DNA of 64,000 bases from Thiomonas sp. FB-Cd (GCF_000733775.1 NZ_JPOE01000002.1:992001-1056000), one strand, 5' to 3'. Positions 53,216-63,172 are shown, counted from the first letter of the stretch. The notes: generated by a model from the sequence alone, not told the origin. Translations and numbers: made by a program.

Positions 53216-54463
53216 TCAGCCGGCAAACATCGCCTGCGCCTTGCGCACCGCGCGCGCCAGGGCATGCACCTCGTCTGCGGTGTTGTACACACCCAGGGAC
53301 GCGCGGGCCATGGCCGCAACGCCGTAGCGTTGCATCAAGGGCATGGCGCAATGGTGGCCGGCGCGAATGGCCACGCCGAGCGCATCGACGATGGTGCCCA
53401 GATCATGCGCGTGCATGCCTTCGACGTTAAAGGCGATCACACCGATCTTTCCCGGCGTGGTGCCATAGATGCGCAGGCCTGCAATGGCCTCAAGCTCGCC
53501 CTGCGCGAGTTCAAGCAGCGCCTGCTCATGCGCGGCAATCGCATCCCAGCCCACGCCTTGCACGAAGTCAATCGCCGCCGCCAGGCCCACCGCACCGGTG
53601 ATGTTGGGGGTGCCGGCCTCGAAGCGTGCGGGCGCATCGGCATACGTGCTGCGCTCGAAGCTCACGCTGCGGATCATGTCGCCGCCGCCCTGGTACGGCG
53701 GCATGGCGTCCAGCAGCTCGGCGCGGCCCCAGAGCGCGCCGATGCCGGTGGGCCCGTACAGCTTGTGCCCGGAGAAGGCGTAGAAATCACAGCCGAGCAG
53801 CTGTACATCGACCGGCAGGTGCGCCACGGCCTGCGCGCCGTCGACCAGCACCGGCACTCCGTGCGCGTGCGCCAGTCGGGTGATGCGCGCCACGTCATTG
53901 ACGGTGCCAAGCACGTTGGACGCGTGCGCCACGGCGAGCAGCCGCGTGCGCGGCCCGAGCATGCCCGGCAACGCATCGAGATCGAGCGCGCCCGTGTCGC
54001 TCATGGGCAGCACGCGCAGCGTGGCGCCCACGGGCTCGCACACCAGCTGCCAGGGCACGATGTTGGCATGATGCTCCATGGCCGTCACCAGCACCTCGTC
54101 GCCGGCGCGCAGGCGCGGGCGCAGAAAACTCTGCGCCACCAGATTCACCGCTTCGGTGGCGCCGCGCACGAACACGATCTCCTTGGGCGAGTGCGCATGC
54201 AAGAACGCCGCAACCCTGGCGCGGGCCGCCTCGAAGGCGTCGGTGGCGCGTTGCGCAAGAACATGCACGCCGCGGTGCACATTGGCGTAGTCGTGAAGCT
54301 CGAAGGCGCGCATGGCGTCAAGCACCGCCAGGGGCTTTTGCGCCGATGCCGCGCTGTCCAGATACACCAGCGGCTTGCCACGCACGGTCTGCGCCAGAAT
54401 GGGAAATTGCGCCCTCACCGCCTGCAGCGCGTGCGGCACCGAGGCCTGTTCGCGTGCGTTCAT
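53216..54463 (-). CDS. sufS: Cysteine desulfurase SufS
   Basis: This 415-residue PLP enzyme takes sulfur from cysteine. It has the PLP lysine in AFSGHKLYGPTGIG near residue 230 and the catalytic cysteine in RAGHHCAMPLMQ near 365. The group II pattern (YLDSAASAQKP, ANVHRGVHVLAQRAT) is clear. ATG 54463 overlaps the sufD stop (ATGA). The product should hand persulfide to SufU. Confidence 0.94.
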   Translation of the reverse strand: MNAREQASVPHALQAVRAQFPILAQTVRGKPLVYLDSAASAQKPLAVLDAMRAFELHDYANVHRGVHVLAQRATDAFEAARARVAAFLHAHSPKEIVFVRGATEAVNLVAQSFLRPRLRAGDEVLVTAMEHHANIVPWQLVCEPVGATLRVLPMSDTGALDLDALPGMLGPRTRLLAVAHASNVLGTVNDVARITRLAHAHGVPVLVDGAQAVAHLPVDVQLLGCDFYAFSGHKLYGPTGIGALWGRAELLDAMPPYQGGGDMIRSVSFERSTYADAPARFEAGTPNITGAVGLAAAIDFVQGVGWDAIAAHEQALLELAQGELEAIAGLRIYGTTPGKIGVIAFNVEGMHAHDLGTIVDALGVAIRAGHHCAMPLMQRYGVAAMARASLGVYNTADEVHALARAVRKAQAMFAG

Positions 54464-55788
54464 GACGCTGCACCTTCCAGGCCTGGCGCCAGGCTCCAGC
54501 GCGCCGCCAGTTGCGCCTGCACATGGGCATGCAACGGCTCCCAGCCGATATCGGGCCAAGCCTCCGCCATGAAGGCCTGCACGAGCAAGGCGCGCGCGTC
54601 TTGCGCGGCGATCCCGCGCGAGAGCAAATAGAAAAGGGCTTCGCCGTCGAGCGGCCCCACGGCAGCGCCATGACTGCACAGCACGTCGTCGGCGTCGATC
54701 TGCAGTTGCGGACGGGTGTCGGCTTCGGCCTGCGGCGACAGCAGCAGGTTGCGGTTGACCATGCCGGCATCGGCCTTCTGCGCGCGCGCGTGCACATTCA
54801 CACGGCCCGTGAACACACCGTGCGCCGCGTCGTCGAACACGCCGCGCACGTGCGTGCGGCTCGTGCCGCGAGGCTGCCGATGGTCGATCTGCACATGCAC
54901 GTCGCCATGTTGCGTGCCCGCCAGCATGCTGAGCCCGCGCAGCGCGGTGCTGCAGCCCGGCCCTTCGTGTTCGATGTGAAGCTCCTGGCGCGACAGCCGC
55001 GCGCCCAGCACCAAGGCCTGCGCGTCGAGGTGGCTGTCTTCGCCCTGGGCCCCGTGCAGCTGCGACACATGGATCGCGGCGTCCGAGTCTTCCTGCAAGC
55101 GCACGTGCGCCAGCTTCGCTCCACGCTCCAGTGTCGCCCGGGTCACGCTCGTCACCAGATACGCCGGGGCGCGCGCAAGACCGATGTGCTGCTCGATGAC
55201 CTGTGCGGCGGCGCCCTGCCCCAGGCGCAGCGCATGGCGCACATGCGCGGCGCCCGCGCGCGTTTGCAGCGTGATGATGACGACGGGCCCGTCAAGGCAG
55301 GCGCCGTCGGCCAGGTCGAGCACCAGGCCGTCGCGCGCAAACATGCGGTTGATCGCGTCGAAGGCGCCGCCGCGCGCGGCGGCATCCAGCACTGCCCCCG
55401 ACCCTGTGCAGCTGTGCGATGGGCTTGCGCCCCACGGCGCCAGGCTCACCCCCGGTGGCAGGTCGTTCACACGGGAAAGTGCCGCGTCAAAGGTGCCATC
55501 GACAAACACCAGACGGGCGCCGGCACCGACGAGCAAGGCACCGGCATCGCGCAGCGCCTCCAGGCCCAGAGGTGCGGTGGGCGCGGTGGGCGCAGTGATG
55601 GCGACATCGACGGCGTCCAGCGCGCGCAGGCTGGTGTATTTCCAGTCTTCGGTGTGGCGCGTGGGCAAGCCGCTGCGCAGCAAGGCCTCCCGCGCCTGGC
55701 GGCGCGCCTGGGCGCGCCATGCCGGTTGGGGCGCAGCGTGGCCGTCGCTGGCGTCGAAGGCCTGGACGAATGCCTCGAGCGCTCCCAT
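54460..55788 (-). CDS. sufD: Fe-S assembly scaffold subunit SufD
   Basis: This 442-residue protein is the SufD partner of SufB in the SufBC2D scaffold. The right-handed beta-helix core and the C-terminal family segment (SHGAAVGPLDGEALFYLLSRGI) are recognisable, as is the N-terminal TRHTEDWKYTSL. ATG 55788 lies two bases after the sufC stop. It shares the usual HGAAVG motif with SufB relatives. Confidence 0.93.
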   Translation of the reverse strand: MGALEAFVQAFDASDGHAAPQPAWRAQARRQAREALLRSGLPTRHTEDWKYTSLRALDAVDVAITAPTAPTAPLGLEALRDAGALLVGAGARLVFVDGTFDAALSRVNDLPPGVSLAPWGASPSHSCTGSGAVLDAAARGGAFDAINRMFARDGLVLDLADGACLDGPVVIITLQTRAGAAHVRHALRLGQGAAAQVIEQHIGLARAPAYLVTSVTRATLERGAKLAHVRLQEDSDAAIHVSQLHGAQGEDSHLDAQALVLGARLSRQELHIEHEGPGCSTALRGLSMLAGTQHGDVHVQIDHRQPRGTSRTHVRGVFDDAAHGVFTGRVNVHARAQKADAGMVNRNLLLSPQAEADTRPQLQIDADDVLCSHGAAVGPLDGEALFYLLSRGIAAQDARALLVQAFMAEAWPDIGWEPLHAHVQAQLAARWSLAPGLEGAAS

Positions 55789-55790
55789 GC

Positions 55791-56639
<849 letters not shown>

Positions 56640-56669
56640 GATCGTCCTTTGGATTTTCTGGGGCCGCGT

Positions 56670-58115
56670 TCAGCCCACGCTGCCTTCCAGGCTCACGCCC
56701 AGAAGCTTTTGCGCCTCCACGGCGAACTCCATCGGCAACTGCTTGACCACTTCACGCGAAAACCCGTTGACGATCATCGCCACCGCGTCCTCGGCCGACA
56801 GGCCGCGCTGCATGCAGTAGAAAAGCTGGTCTTCGCCCACGCGCGAAGTCGTGGCCTCGTGCTCGACCTGCGCGCCGGGATGGCGCACCTCGATGTAGGG
56901 AAAGGTGTGCGCGCCGCAGTGGCTGCCGATCAGCAGCGAGTCGCACTGGGTGTAATTGCGCGCGCCTTCGGCCCTGGGCAGAACCTTGACCAGGCCGCGG
57001 TACGTGTTGCTGCCGTGGCCGGCGGCAATGCCCTTGGACACGATGGTGCTGCGGGTGTTGCGTCCGATGTGGATCATCTTGGTTCCGGTGTCGGCCTGCT
57101 GGAAATGGTTGGTCAGGGCGACCGAATAGAACTCGCCCACCGACTCATCGCCGCGCAGCAGCACGCTCGGATACTTCCAGGTGATGGCCGAGCCCGTCTC
57201 GACCTGGGTCCAGGAGATGCGCGAGCGCGCGCCGCGGCACTCGCCACGCTTGGTGACGAAGTTGTAGATGCCGCCCTTGCCGTCCTTGTCCCCGGGATAC
57301 CAGTTCTGCACGGTTGAATATTTCACCCGCGCGTCATCGAGGGCGACGATCTCCACCACGGCAGCATGCAACTGGTTTTCGTCGCGGCGCGGCGCGGTGC
57401 AACCTTCCAGGTACGACACCTGCGCGCCCACGTCGGCGATGATGAGGGTGCGCTCGAACTGGCCGCTGTCCTTGGCGTTGATGCGGAAGTACGTGGACAG
57501 CTCCATCGGGCAGCGCACGCCGCGGGGGATGTAGACAAAGCTGCCGTCGGTGAACACCGCGGCGTTGAGCGCGGCAAAGAAGTTGTCGCCCGCAGGCACC
57601 ACGCTGCCAAGGTACTGGCGCACCAGTTCCGGGTGGTTCTGCACCGCCTCGGAAAACGAGCAGAAGATGATGCCGTGCTGCGCCAGCTTGTCCTTGAAGG
57701 TGGTGGCCACGGACACGGAGTCGAACACCGCATCGACCGCCACCCCGGCCAGGGCTGCACGCTCGTGCAGCGGGATGCCGAGTTTTTCGTAGACGCGAAG
57801 CAGCTCCGGGTCGACATCGTCGATGCTCTTGGGCCCAGCGCTGCGCTTGGGCGCAGCGTAATAGTGGATGGCCTGGTAGTCGATCGGCGGGTGGTGGATC
57901 TTGGCCCAAGTCGGCTCGGTCATGGTCAGCCAGTGGCGATACGCCTTGAGGCGCCACTCCAGCATGAATTCGGGCTCGTTCTTCTTGGCCGAGATGAGCT
58001 GGATGATCGCCTCGTTCAGCCCCTTGGGGGCGAGGTCGGATTCAATGGGCGAGATGAAGCCTGCCGCGTAATCGCGTTCGAGAAACGTGTCGAGGGACGG
58101 ATTGCTCTTGCTCAT
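56670..58115 (-). CDS. sufB: Fe-S assembly scaffold subunit SufB
   Basis: This 481-residue SufB shows the typical blocks: [20 protein letters not shown] at the N terminus, [21 protein letters not shown] in the centre, and [19 protein letters not shown] followed by [19 protein letters not shown], which includes the conserved cysteine region. It builds the nascent cluster. It is the second gene of the operon, 33 bases after the class II aldolase gene, with AAGGAGAG before ATG 58115. Confidence 0.95.
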   Translation of the reverse strand: MSKSNPSLDTFLERDYAAGFISPIESDLAPKGLNEAIIQLISAKKNEPEFMLEWRLKAYRHWLTMTEPTWAKIHHPPIDYQAIHYYAAPKRSAGPKSIDDVDPELLRVYEKLGIPLHERAALAGVAVDAVFDSVSVATTFKDKLAQHGIIFCSFSEAVQNHPELVRQYLGSVVPAGDNFFAALNAAVFTDGSFVYIPRGVRCPMELSTYFRINAKDSGQFERTLIIADVGAQVSYLEGCTAPRRDENQLHAAVVEIVALDDARVKYSTVQNWYPGDKDGKGGIYNFVTKRGECRGARSRISWTQVETGSAITWKYPSVLLRGDESVGEFYSVALTNHFQQADTGTKMIHIGRNTRSTIVSKGIAAGHGSNTYRGLVKVLPRAEGARNYTQCDSLLIGSHCGAHTFPYIEVRHPGAQVEHEATTSRVGEDQLFYCMQRGLSAEDAVAMIVNGFSREVVKQLPMEFAVEAQKLLGVSLEGSVG

Positions 58116-58148
58116 CGGGTCTCTCCTTGGCAGGGCGTGGGGTTGTCC

Positions 58149-58838
58149 TCAGGCGGCTTGCGCGGCTTTGGTGCCTGGCGCCAGCGTGCGGGCGCTCGCC
58201 GCGTGCCTCACGCCCGAGGCCAGAACCATCTGGCACACATGCTCCAGACGCTCCACGTGCTCATACGCATCCCAGGGCGAGCGACCCACGGCCACCACGC
58301 CATGCCGGTCCAGGCCGACGATGTGGGGCATGGGCCCCAGGCGCGGCTCGAAGGCTTCGGCGCACGCCACGGCAAGCTCCTCGCTGGTGGCCGGCAGCGC
58401 GCCCACGTTCTTGCCGACCCGGCTGTAGCGCGTGACTTCCGGGAACGCCTCGCAAAGCTCGCGCAGGTCGTGACCGGCGTACATGGCCGCCACGATATGC
58501 GTGGGATGCAGGTGCAGCACCGTGTCGTGCCCGGCATGGAGCATCGCCTGCAGCCGCCGATGCAGGGCGTATTCGCCCGATGCCCCGTCGGGCACGGGCC
58601 CCTCCGCGATGCGGGCCGCGCCCACGTGCAGCATCTGGTGGGGCTGCAGGCGCGCCTTCACCACCCCGCTTTGCGAAATCCACATGCCATCGCCGCCTTC
58701 AGCACGCACCGAGATGTTGCCGTCGCGATGCGTGATCCAGCCCCGTGCATAGGCGGCGTGCATGACTTCGCAGGCCTGGTCAAGGCGGGCATCGTGGCCT
58801 GCAGCGCGTTCGATTGGAGCGGAGTGGATGGTGGTCAT
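58149..58838 (-). CDS. Class II aldolase/adducin-family protein heading the suf operon
   Basis: This 229-residue protein has the family zinc site (VLHLHPTHIVAAM), the N-terminal RDGNISVRAEGG and the DRHGVVAVG loop. Members cleave sugar phosphates or act as decarboxylases or dehydratases; the substrate here is unknown. It is only 33 bases upstream of sufB on the same strand and probably starts the suf transcript. A metal-dependent aldolase heading suf is unusual. ATG 58838 was chosen over the start at 58871 for domain fit. Confidence 0.88.
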   Translation of the reverse strand: MTTIHSAPIERAAGHDARLDQACEVMHAAYARGWITHRDGNISVRAEGGDGMWISQSGVVKARLQPHQMLHVGAARIAEGPVPDGASGEYALHRRLQAMLHAGHDTVLHLHPTHIVAAMYAGHDLRELCEAFPEVTRYSRVGKNVGALPATSEELAVACAEAFEPRLGPMPHIVGLDRHGVVAVGRSPWDAYEHVERLEHVCQMVLASGVRHAASARTLAPGTKAAQAA

Positions 58839-59070
58839 GGTGTCCTTGGTGTGAAGAAGGTGAATCGGCATCGCGTGTGGTCCGTCGCGCGGCCGAACTT
58901 ATTGTGGGTTTCAATTTACCACTTATGGCGCAGCTCGACCAGGCGTGCCCAGTACCCATGCCGCAGGTAGTGAAAAGCCGCGCCAGGCATCATCACGCGC
59001 TACGCTGAATGCGCGGGGCGCGGCAGCTTTGCTCGGGCTTGCGCACCCCCGGAACCAGGAGACCACTGCC
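58839..59070. promoter_or_regulatory. Divergent promoter region of the suf operon and reductase gene
   Basis: An A/T-rich island (about 58896-58927) stands out of GC-rich DNA between divergent genes. On the plus strand TTGTGG (58902) and TATGGC (58924) have 16-base promoter spacing. GTGG and CCAC arms flank TTTCAATTTA-type sequence. Binding of an Rrf2 regulator is possible but not shown. Confidence 0.4.
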
Positions 59071-60603
59071 ATGGACCATGACGATCGTGCGCCGGGCCCC
59101 GACCTGACCCAGGGCGTGGCAGCCGACGAGCTCACTGATGGCCAGCCGCTGCTCGGCCATGTGGGTGAGCAGGCGGTGATGCTGGTGCGCCAGGGCGCTG
59201 CGGTGCATGCCATCGCGGCCACCTGCACCCACTACGGCGGGCCGCTGAGCGAAGGCCTGGTGGCCGCCGGCACGGTGCGCTGCCCCTGGCATCACGCCTG
59301 TTTTGACCTCGCCACCGGTGCCGTGCTCGCGCCACCGGCGCTGGCCCCGCTCGACTGCTGGCAGGTCACGCACGAAGGCGGCGTGCTGCGCGTGGGGGCG
59401 CGGCGCGAGCGCCCGGCCCCGCCCAAGCCGCTGTACAGCCCGCAAAGCGTGGTCATCGTGGGCGGCGGCGCAGCCGGGGATGCAGCCGCCAGCGCCCTGC
59501 GCGAATTCGGCTATGACGGGCCCGTCACCTTGCTCACGGCGGACTCCGCGCCACCCGTGGACCGGCCCAATCTGTCCAAGGACTATCTTGCCGGCAAGGC
59601 GCAGGAGAGCTGGCTGTGGCTGCGCCCGGACGACTACTGGGCGCAGCAGCGCATCAAGCTGCGCCTCAAGCGCCGCGTCTTGAGCCTGGAGCTGACACAG
59701 CGCCATGTGGTGTGCGCCGACGGCGAAACCATCGCGTTCGACACCCTGCTTCTGGCCACCGGTGCCACGCCGCGGCGGCTGGACATTCCCGGTGCGCGCG
59801 CCGCCCACGTGCACCTGCTGCGCACCCTGTACCATTGCCAGAGCATCATCGAAGCCGTGCAAGCCGGCGCCGGGCGCGTCGCGGTCATTGGTGCAAGCTT
59901 CATCGGACTGGAGGTTGCTGCGGCCTTGCGCGAGCGCGGTGCCGAGGTGGACGTGATCGCCCCCGAGGAGGCGCCCCTGGCGCGGGTGTTCGGGCCGCGG
60001 CTGGCTGCGGCCATCGCCGCGCGCCACCGCGCCATGGGCACACGGTTGCACCTCGGGCGCAAGCCGGTGGCCATCCATGCGGACGCGGTCGAGCTCGACG
60101 ACGGCACCCGAGTGCCCGCGGACCTGGTGGTGATGGGCGTGGGGGTGCAGCCGGCCGACGATCTCGCGCACGCCGCAGGCCTTGCCGTCGATCGCGGCAT
60201 CCTCGTGGACGCGCGGCTGCAAACCAGCGCGCCTGGCGTGTACGCCGCAGGCGACGTCGCGCGCTTTCCCGATCCATTCGGCGTCGCAGGCATGGTCCGC
60301 ATCGAGCACTGGACGGTGGCGCAAGCGCAGGGACGGCTTGTGGCGCGCAACATGCTTGGCTTCGATGGGGCCTACCAGGACGTGCCGTTTTTCTGGAGCC
60401 AGCACGGCGACATGAGCGTGTCCTACGTCGGCCACGCCGATGCGTGGGACGCGCTGGAGGAATCCGGTGACCCCTTGCGTGGCGACTATCTCTGCCGCTT
60501 TCTCAGCCAGGGCCGTGTGCTCGCGGTGGCCAGCGTCGGCCGCGATCTCGACAGCTTGCGCGAGGAGCTGGCCTTGCAGAAGGTCTGCCTCATGCAGGCG
60601 TGA
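59071..60603 (+). CDS. Rieske-FAD pyridine nucleotide-disulfide reductase (AIFM3-like)
   Basis: This 510-residue protein fuses an N-terminal Rieske 2Fe-2S domain (CTHYGGP and CPWHHACF, about residues 45-90) to an FAD/NAD(P)H reductase. The FAD GxGxxG-type loop is VVIVGGGAAGDAAA, the NAD loop is VAVIGASFIGLEVA, and GVYAAGDVARFP is near the C terminus. It should pass electrons from NAD(P)H through FAD to its own or a partner iron-sulfur centre. It is divergent from suf and may protect against oxidants; the electron acceptor is unknown. Confidence 0.92.
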   Translation: MDHDDRAPGPDLTQGVAADELTDGQPLLGHVGEQAVMLVRQGAAVHAIAATCTHYGGPLSEGLVAAGTVRCPWHHACFDLATGAVLAPPALAPLDCWQVTHEGGVLRVGARRERPAPPKPLYSPQSVVIVGGGAAGDAAASALREFGYDGPVTLLTADSAPPVDRPNLSKDYLAGKAQESWLWLRPDDYWAQQRIKLRLKRRVLSLELTQRHVVCADGETIAFDTLLLATGATPRRLDIPGARAAHVHLLRTLYHCQSIIEAVQAGAGRVAVIGASFIGLEVAAALRERGAEVDVIAPEEAPLARVFGPRLAAAIAARHRAMGTRLHLGRKPVAIHADAVELDDGTRVPADLVVMGVGVQPADDLAHAAGLAVDRGILVDARLQTSAPGVYAAGDVARFPDPFGVAGMVRIEHWTVAQAQGRLVARNMLGFDGAYQDVPFFWSQHGDMSVSYVGHADAWDALEESGDPLRGDYLCRFLSQGRVLAVASVGRDLDSLREELALQKVCLMQA

Positions 60604-60655
60604 GCCATGCACATCCGTGCCAGTGTTCTCCTTCTCCAAGGCCTCCGTGTTGCTT

Positions 60656-60742
60656 ACGTGATGAGGTGACGCGCAATTAAAGTCGAAAACAGCGACGATG
60701 GCGGGCTGCGCCTTCCCAAGGGGTGCACCCAAAGTCGCAAAC
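60656..60742 (-). repeat. Left 87-bp inverted repeat of the higBA/IS segment
   Basis: The reverse complement aligns without gaps to 63086-63172 with 14 mismatches in 87 bases; 22 bases in a row are identical, with core TTTTCGACTTTAATTGC. The two copies face each other around the toxin, split antitoxin and IS. The rest of 60604-60961 has no supported gene. Confidence 0.72.
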
Positions 60743-60961
60743 AATGCTCACGACGTGGCGCGGCGCACGGGGGCAATGAGTCAGTTTTTGCGCGAATAGA
60801 GGGCAGCGCACGCGAGATTACGCGAGTGCGCGCCGATATAGATCTGCTCAGCGGGAAGTGGATCGTTCGCGCCGACAGCTGCTTGCGATGCGGCCAGCCC
60901 GACAGCATCCGGCCTTTTCACGCCTGCATAGGCTGCGTGCACATGTCCTCACATTGACTGA

Positions 60962-60981
60962 GTGTAATCACTCGATTACAC
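60962..60981. promoter_or_regulatory. Palindromic operator of the HigBA-type pair
   Basis: GTGTAATC-ACTC-GATTACAC is a perfect inverted repeat seven bases before the toxin start, with TTGACT (-35 like) at 60954-60959. It should be the autoregulatory site and leaves almost no untranslated leader. Confidence 0.65.
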
Positions 60982-60988
60982 CGCATGC

Positions 60989-61249
60989 ATGACCTACACG
61001 GTGAAAGACGCGCTGACCCGGCAGCGCCTCAACAAGCGGCTGCGCAAGGCCCAGATGGGCAACCTTGGCGACGTGGAGCCGGTAGGTGAAGGCGTGTTCG
61101 AGATGCGCGAACACTTCGGGCCGGGCTGGCGCACGTACTGCGTCCAGCGTGGCGAGACGCTGATCGTGATGCTCGCCGGCGGTGACAAGTCCACTCAGCA
61201 GGCCGACATTCGCCGGGCGATTGCGCTGGCGAAACTTTTGGAGGATTGA
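60989..61249 (+). CDS. HigB-type toxin (HI1419/Gp49-like)
   Basis: This 86-residue toxin matches the phage-derived Gp49/HI1419 family: RLRKAQMGNLGDVEPVGEGV, FEMREHFGPGWRTYCVQRG and VMLAGGDKSTQQADIRRA. It is about ten residues shorter at the N terminus than the usual form, so activity may be altered. It lies two bases before the antitoxin start, in the toxin-first order of the family. The antitoxin gene is interrupted, so the pair is probably not functional or the toxin is already tolerated. Confidence 0.88.
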   Translation: MTYTVKDALTRQRLNKRLRKAQMGNLGDVEPVGEGVFEMREHFGPGWRTYCVQRGETLIVMLAGGDKSTQQADIRRAIALAKLLED

Positions 61250-61251
61250 CC

Positions 61252-61353
61252 ATGGCCAAGAGAATCAAGGTTTCTGAACTTGCCGAGTTCGATGCATCCG
61301 AGTACCTGAACGGCGACGAAAATGTGGCGGCATACTTGACGGCCGTTCTTGAA
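61252..61353 (+). pseudogene. 5' part of a HigA-type antitoxin gene split by an IS
   Basis: ATG 61252 begins an antidote protein (KRIKVSELAEFDASEYLNGD, then ENVAAYLTAVLE). After GAA 61353 the frame runs into IS sequence. The matching 3' part starts at 62793 (ENDPALLAAALGDIARARGM). Joining 34 codons to 69 codons gives a 103-residue helix-turn-helix antitoxin of normal length, in frame, with no duplicated bases. Confidence 0.85.
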
Positions 61354-61486
61354 CACATGCCCGCGCATTCCCCTTCCTCGCCCGGCCCGACGCACAGCGT
61401 CGCTTAGGCGAAGCCGTCCGGGCAGGAGGGGATCAAGCGGGCGGGTTTCGCTTGTTGTTCCGTCGATGTCTGGATAAAATACCAGT

Positions 61487-62776
61487 ATGCAACGGCGCAA
61501 AGTCACGCTCAAGCTGTATCCAAATGCCGCGCAAGCCCAAAAGCTTGAGGCTTGGACGCGACTGCACTGCGAGTTGTACAACGCGGCACTGGAAGAGCGC
61601 ATCGACGCCTGGCGCAAGGCGGGCAAGTCGATCAGCTACTACGACCAGCAGAACGTCCTGCCTCAGATCAAGGCCGATCGGCCCGAGTTCATCGCGCTTG
61701 GCAGTCATGCCTTGCAGCAGACGCTGCGGCGGCTCGATCTCGCATTCCAGTCGTTCTTTCGCCGCGTCAAGGCGGGGCAGACGCCCGGATTTCCGCGATT
61801 CAAATCCAGCAAGCGGTTCTCGGGCTTTGCTTATCCCGATCCGGCTGGCTGGAAGCTCATGCAGCATGGTGGCAGCGGCGCAACCCTGCGCATCGGCAGC
61901 GGCGACGCGGCCTTGTCCATCCGGGCGCGCGGCCGTCACCGCTTCGGGCCGGATGCCAAGCCCAACGACATCACCCTGACACGCCGCAACGGTCAGTGGT
62001 TTGTGTCGGTGACGCTGCGCGTACCCGATGCGGCCTGTGCGCGGCCGCGCACCGCCGACATGCGGCGTGGCGTGGATTTCGGGATCAACGACTGGGCCAC
62101 ATTCGACGCGGGTCCGCCCATCGCGAACCCGCGCTGGCTGCGCACCGAACTGCCTCGCTTGGCTGCGTTGCAGCGCGAGCGTGCACGCAAACGCAAAGGC
62201 TCAGTGCGATACAAGCGATTGAGCCGCGGCATCGCGGTGCTGCATGACCGCATCGCCAACCTGCGCCGGGATTTCGTGCACAAGGAAACAACCACGATGG
62301 TGCAGCAATGCGCCGTCCTGGCCACGGAGCAACTGACTCCGAAGACCATGAGCCGCAGCGCGAAGGGCACGGTGGAAGCACCGGGCCGTCGCGTCAAGCA
62401 GAAGGCCGGACTCAACCGCGAGATCCTCTCGGCGGGGTTCGGCATGGCGCATCAGATGCTCGCGTACAAAGCGGAAGAAGCTGGTACGCGCCTGCATCTG
62501 AGCCATACGCGCCAGCTCAAACCGTCGCAGCGCTGCTCGGCGTGCTGGGAACTCGTTCCCAAGACGTTGGCGCAGCGTGTGCATGTGTGCCCGCACTGCG
62601 GGCATACGGCCCCGCGCGACCAAAACAGCGCGTTGGTGGTGCTCATCGACGCGTTCAATACGCAAGACACGCCTGGGACGGGCGTGGCGGCGAGACCCAA
62701 ACCTCTGCCCCGGCAACGGGGCAAGTCCAAGTCTGTGACCCGCGAAACCCCCACGACAGCGCCGTCAGGCGCTTAG
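61487..62776 (+). CDS. tnpB: TnpB RNA-guided nuclease (OrfB)
   Basis: This 429-residue TnpB is complete. RuvC residues are D197 (RRGVDFGI), E281 (VLATEQL) and D378 (PRDQNSALVVL). The zinc ribbon uses C350, C353, C368 and C371 (CSAC, CPHC). The N-terminal helix-turn-helix-like part (KVTLKLYPNAAQAQKLEAW) is also intact. TnpB proteins cut DNA next to a TAM using an RNA made from the element's right end, which helps keep the element. Only this copy of the three in the window is intact. Confidence 0.92.
   Translation: MQRRKVTLKLYPNAAQAQKLEAWTRLHCELYNAALEERIDAWRKAGKSISYYDQQNVLPQIKADRPEFIALGSHALQQTLRRLDLAFQSFFRRVKAGQTPGFPRFKSSKRFSGFAYPDPAGWKLMQHGGSGATLRIGSGDAALSIRARGRHRFGPDAKPNDITLTRRNGQWFVSVTLRVPDAACARPRTADMRRGVDFGINDWATFDAGPPIANPRWLRTELPRLAALQRERARKRKGSVRYKRLSRGIAVLHDRIANLRRDFVHKETTTMVQQCAVLATEQLTPKTMSRSAKGTVEAPGRRVKQKAGLNREILSAGFGMAHQMLAYKAEEAGTRLHLSHTRQLKPSQRCSACWELVPKTLAQRVHVCPHCGHTAPRDQNSALVVLIDAFNTQDTPGTGVAARPKPLPRQRGKSKSVTRETPTTAPSGA
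62707..62722 (+). ncRNA. GNRA-capped hairpin, probable part of the TnpB guide RNA
   Basis: GCCCCG-GCAA-CGGGGC is a perfect 6-bp stem with a GNRA tetraloop near the 3' end of tnpB. It is present in all three copies; in copy 3 one pair has changed on both sides (GCCACG-GCAA-CGTGGC) without changing the protein. The scaffold of TnpB guide RNAs lies at this place in known elements. The exact ends of the RNA cannot be read. Confidence 0.6.
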
Positions 62777-62792
62777 TGGCGGGAGAGTTCAT

Positions 62793-63002
62793 GAGAACGA
62801 TCCCGCGCTGCTGGCCGCTGCCCTCGGCGACATTGCTCGCGCACGCGGTATGTCCCAGGTTGCGAAGGATTCCGGCATTGCACGCGAAGCCCTGTACAAA
62901 GCCCTTCGACCCGGCAGCGAGCCGCGCTTCGAGACGATCAGCCGTGTTTGCGCAGCCTTGGGCGTGCGCCTGGTCGCGCAACCGATGCACCCAGCGCACT
63001 GA
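62793..63002 (+). pseudogene. 3' part of the split HigA-type antitoxin gene
   Basis: The frame from 62793 (ENDPALLAAALGDIARARGM, GIAREALYKALRPGSEPRF, ETISRVCAALGVRLVAQP) is the C-terminal helix-turn-helix half of the antitoxin whose start is at 61252. It ends at TGA 63000-63002. It could be translated only from an internal start. Confidence 0.85.
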
Positions 63003-63085
63003 CGCCGCTCTCGTGCGCCCGAGGCATCTCCACTCGCCGAAAAACCAACTCACCGCCCCGCGCGCCACAGCCCATCGTGATGGTC

Positions 63086-63172
63086 GTTTGCGACTTTGCT
63101 GGCACCCCCTGGGAAGGAGCAGCCCACCGCCATCGCTGTTTTCGACTTTAATTGCACGGAACATCATGACGT
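63086..63172 (+). repeat. Right 87-bp inverted repeat of the higBA/IS segment
   Basis: This is the partner of the repeat at 60656-60742 in opposite orientation, about 84% identical by hand count. It lies 84 bases after the antitoxin stop and just before the nitronate monooxygenase gene. It may be an end of a TA-carrying mobile unit older than the IS insertion. Confidence 0.72.

Larger units (their letters stand above)
61354..62792 (+). mobile_element. Intact tnpB-only IS200/IS605-like element (copy 2)
   Basis: The element is 1439 bases, bounded by exact reconstruction of the split antitoxin gene: left junction after TTGAA (61349-61353), right junction after GAGTTCAT (62792). There is no target-site duplication, as expected for single-strand transposition. 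No tnpA (Y1 transposase) gene is present, so it is of the IS1341 type and would need TnpA in trans. The left part (61390-61410) has an imperfect hairpin around GCTTAGGCGAAGC. The right part has the GNRA hairpin described separately. Confidence 0.8.
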
